This document shows, piece by piece, positions 63,491-64,000 of a stretch of DNA of 64,000 nucleotides (position 1 is its first letter; each line of letters begins with the position of its first letter). The stretch comes from Tilletia caries (Eukaryota; Basidiomycota; Exobasidiomycetes; Tilletiales; Tilletiaceae): contig JALUTQ010000041.1 in NCBI GenBank assembly GCA_032718865.1, forward strand, positions 1,054,001 through 1,118,000. The letters are read 5' to 3'. The position numbers and the translations under genes were made by a program. The notes under the pieces were generated by a model, which saw only the letters and a list, made by a program, of their open reading frames with translations, did not search any database and was not told where the DNA came from.

Positions 63491-64000
63491 GAGGCGGTGC
63501 CACGAATTTCTCGACTCACTTCAGGCTTCAGCGTTCAACCCCCCAGCGTTTCAGCGCTTCAGCCAGCACGTAGAAACAGAATGGCGAAGGCTGAGCCCCA
63601 GGTGAACTCGCGTTGCTTGAGGCCGAATCTGATTTGGATTCCCGTGCCATGGATTCGGGGCCCGTGCATGTGTTCCAGTATTCTGGCAGCCGATGAAGCT
63701 GCCTCTTGGCTCCCGAGCACTTGGACTCCCGCGGATGTTGCATGTCCTTCGAAGGAGAATGTTCCGTCGCGTCTGTGCGGACGCAAACGACGGCGTGCAG
63801 TCGTGTCGTTCTGCACCGTCCCTGCTGAGCCTCAGCCACCTTGAGCCAAGGGGCAGTGCAAATCACGTTCTTTTTTCTGTAAAGGATGGCGATTAGCGAG
63901 CGTGGGAAGATTGCAACGCGCAAGCGTAAGTTGTAAATGTGGTGTGTGATGGTGGCAGCGGAACGCTGATGATGATGATGGTTGTTTATTAGACCGTCGA
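63491..64000. other. Window end, no recognised gene
   Basis: Open frames of 60-130 codons on both strands (about 63500-63920) match nothing I know. A (GAT)n run lies at 63969-63980. Confidence 0.5.

Noticed and set aside
63528..63923. Possible minus-strand gene at the window end
   Set aside because: Several frames of similar length are open on both strands, with no recognised domain, start context or conserved splice pattern.

Overview
The window looks like nuclear DNA of a basidiomycete fungus. Genes are split by short GT-AG introns (about 45-90 nt). The element content is fungal and in part basidiomycete-typical: a DIRS-type tyrosine-recombinase retroelement, a Ty3/gypsy element and a KDZ (Kyakuja-Dileera-Zisupton) DNA transposon. 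The housekeeping genes also have fungal counterparts: a pyridoxal-reductase-like aldo/keto reductase, a secreted purine nucleoside permease, an RNF10/Mag2-type RING protein and a phenylalanine ammonia-lyase relic. I cannot name the species.

Layout. 1-4602: a DIRS-type element (Gag, RT-RNase H, tyrosine recombinase) that apparently starts left of the window. 4599-6345: first copy of repeat unit A, which carries a decayed gene for a small secreted protein. 6765-16477: an ordinary conserved block of aldo/keto reductase (-), NUP (-), RNF10/Mag2-like (+) and a LYR-rhodanese-methyltransferase fusion (-). From 17169 onward the window is a repeated accessory region. It holds six copies of one seven-transmembrane (7TM) gene family, three copies of a small secreted coiled-coil protein gene (called B here), and two more copies of unit A. 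It also holds an inverted duplication of an NAD(P)-binding epimerase-like gene and a PAL pseudogene. Transposons are layered over these: a gypsy element with 5-bp target duplication (25084-32091), a KDZ element (35743-41546), a gene-fragment-carrying inverted-repeat element (52184-54514), a related MITE-like element (63042-63490) and a DIRS fragment inside a 7TM intron.

The core observation is a composite module: 7TM(+), conserved downstream block C, B(-), spacer, A(+), 7TM(-). It is present near-complete at 42300-48620 and 54934-62674. A third version at 17169-24901 has the C-B-spacer block inverted and lacks A. Two 7TM copies are intact (both 499 aa by my exon model) and a divergent founder-like copy is intact (583 aa). 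Three copies carry clear lesions: a nonsense codon, a frameshift plus lost splice acceptor, and a large truncation. All five long copies keep a 9-nt microexon. The linkage of a receptor-like membrane protein with a small secreted protein resembles a receptor-ligand or sensor-effector arrangement. That function is inference; I recognise neither family. Exon boundaries were read by eye from splice motifs, reading-frame arithmetic and comparison between copies.
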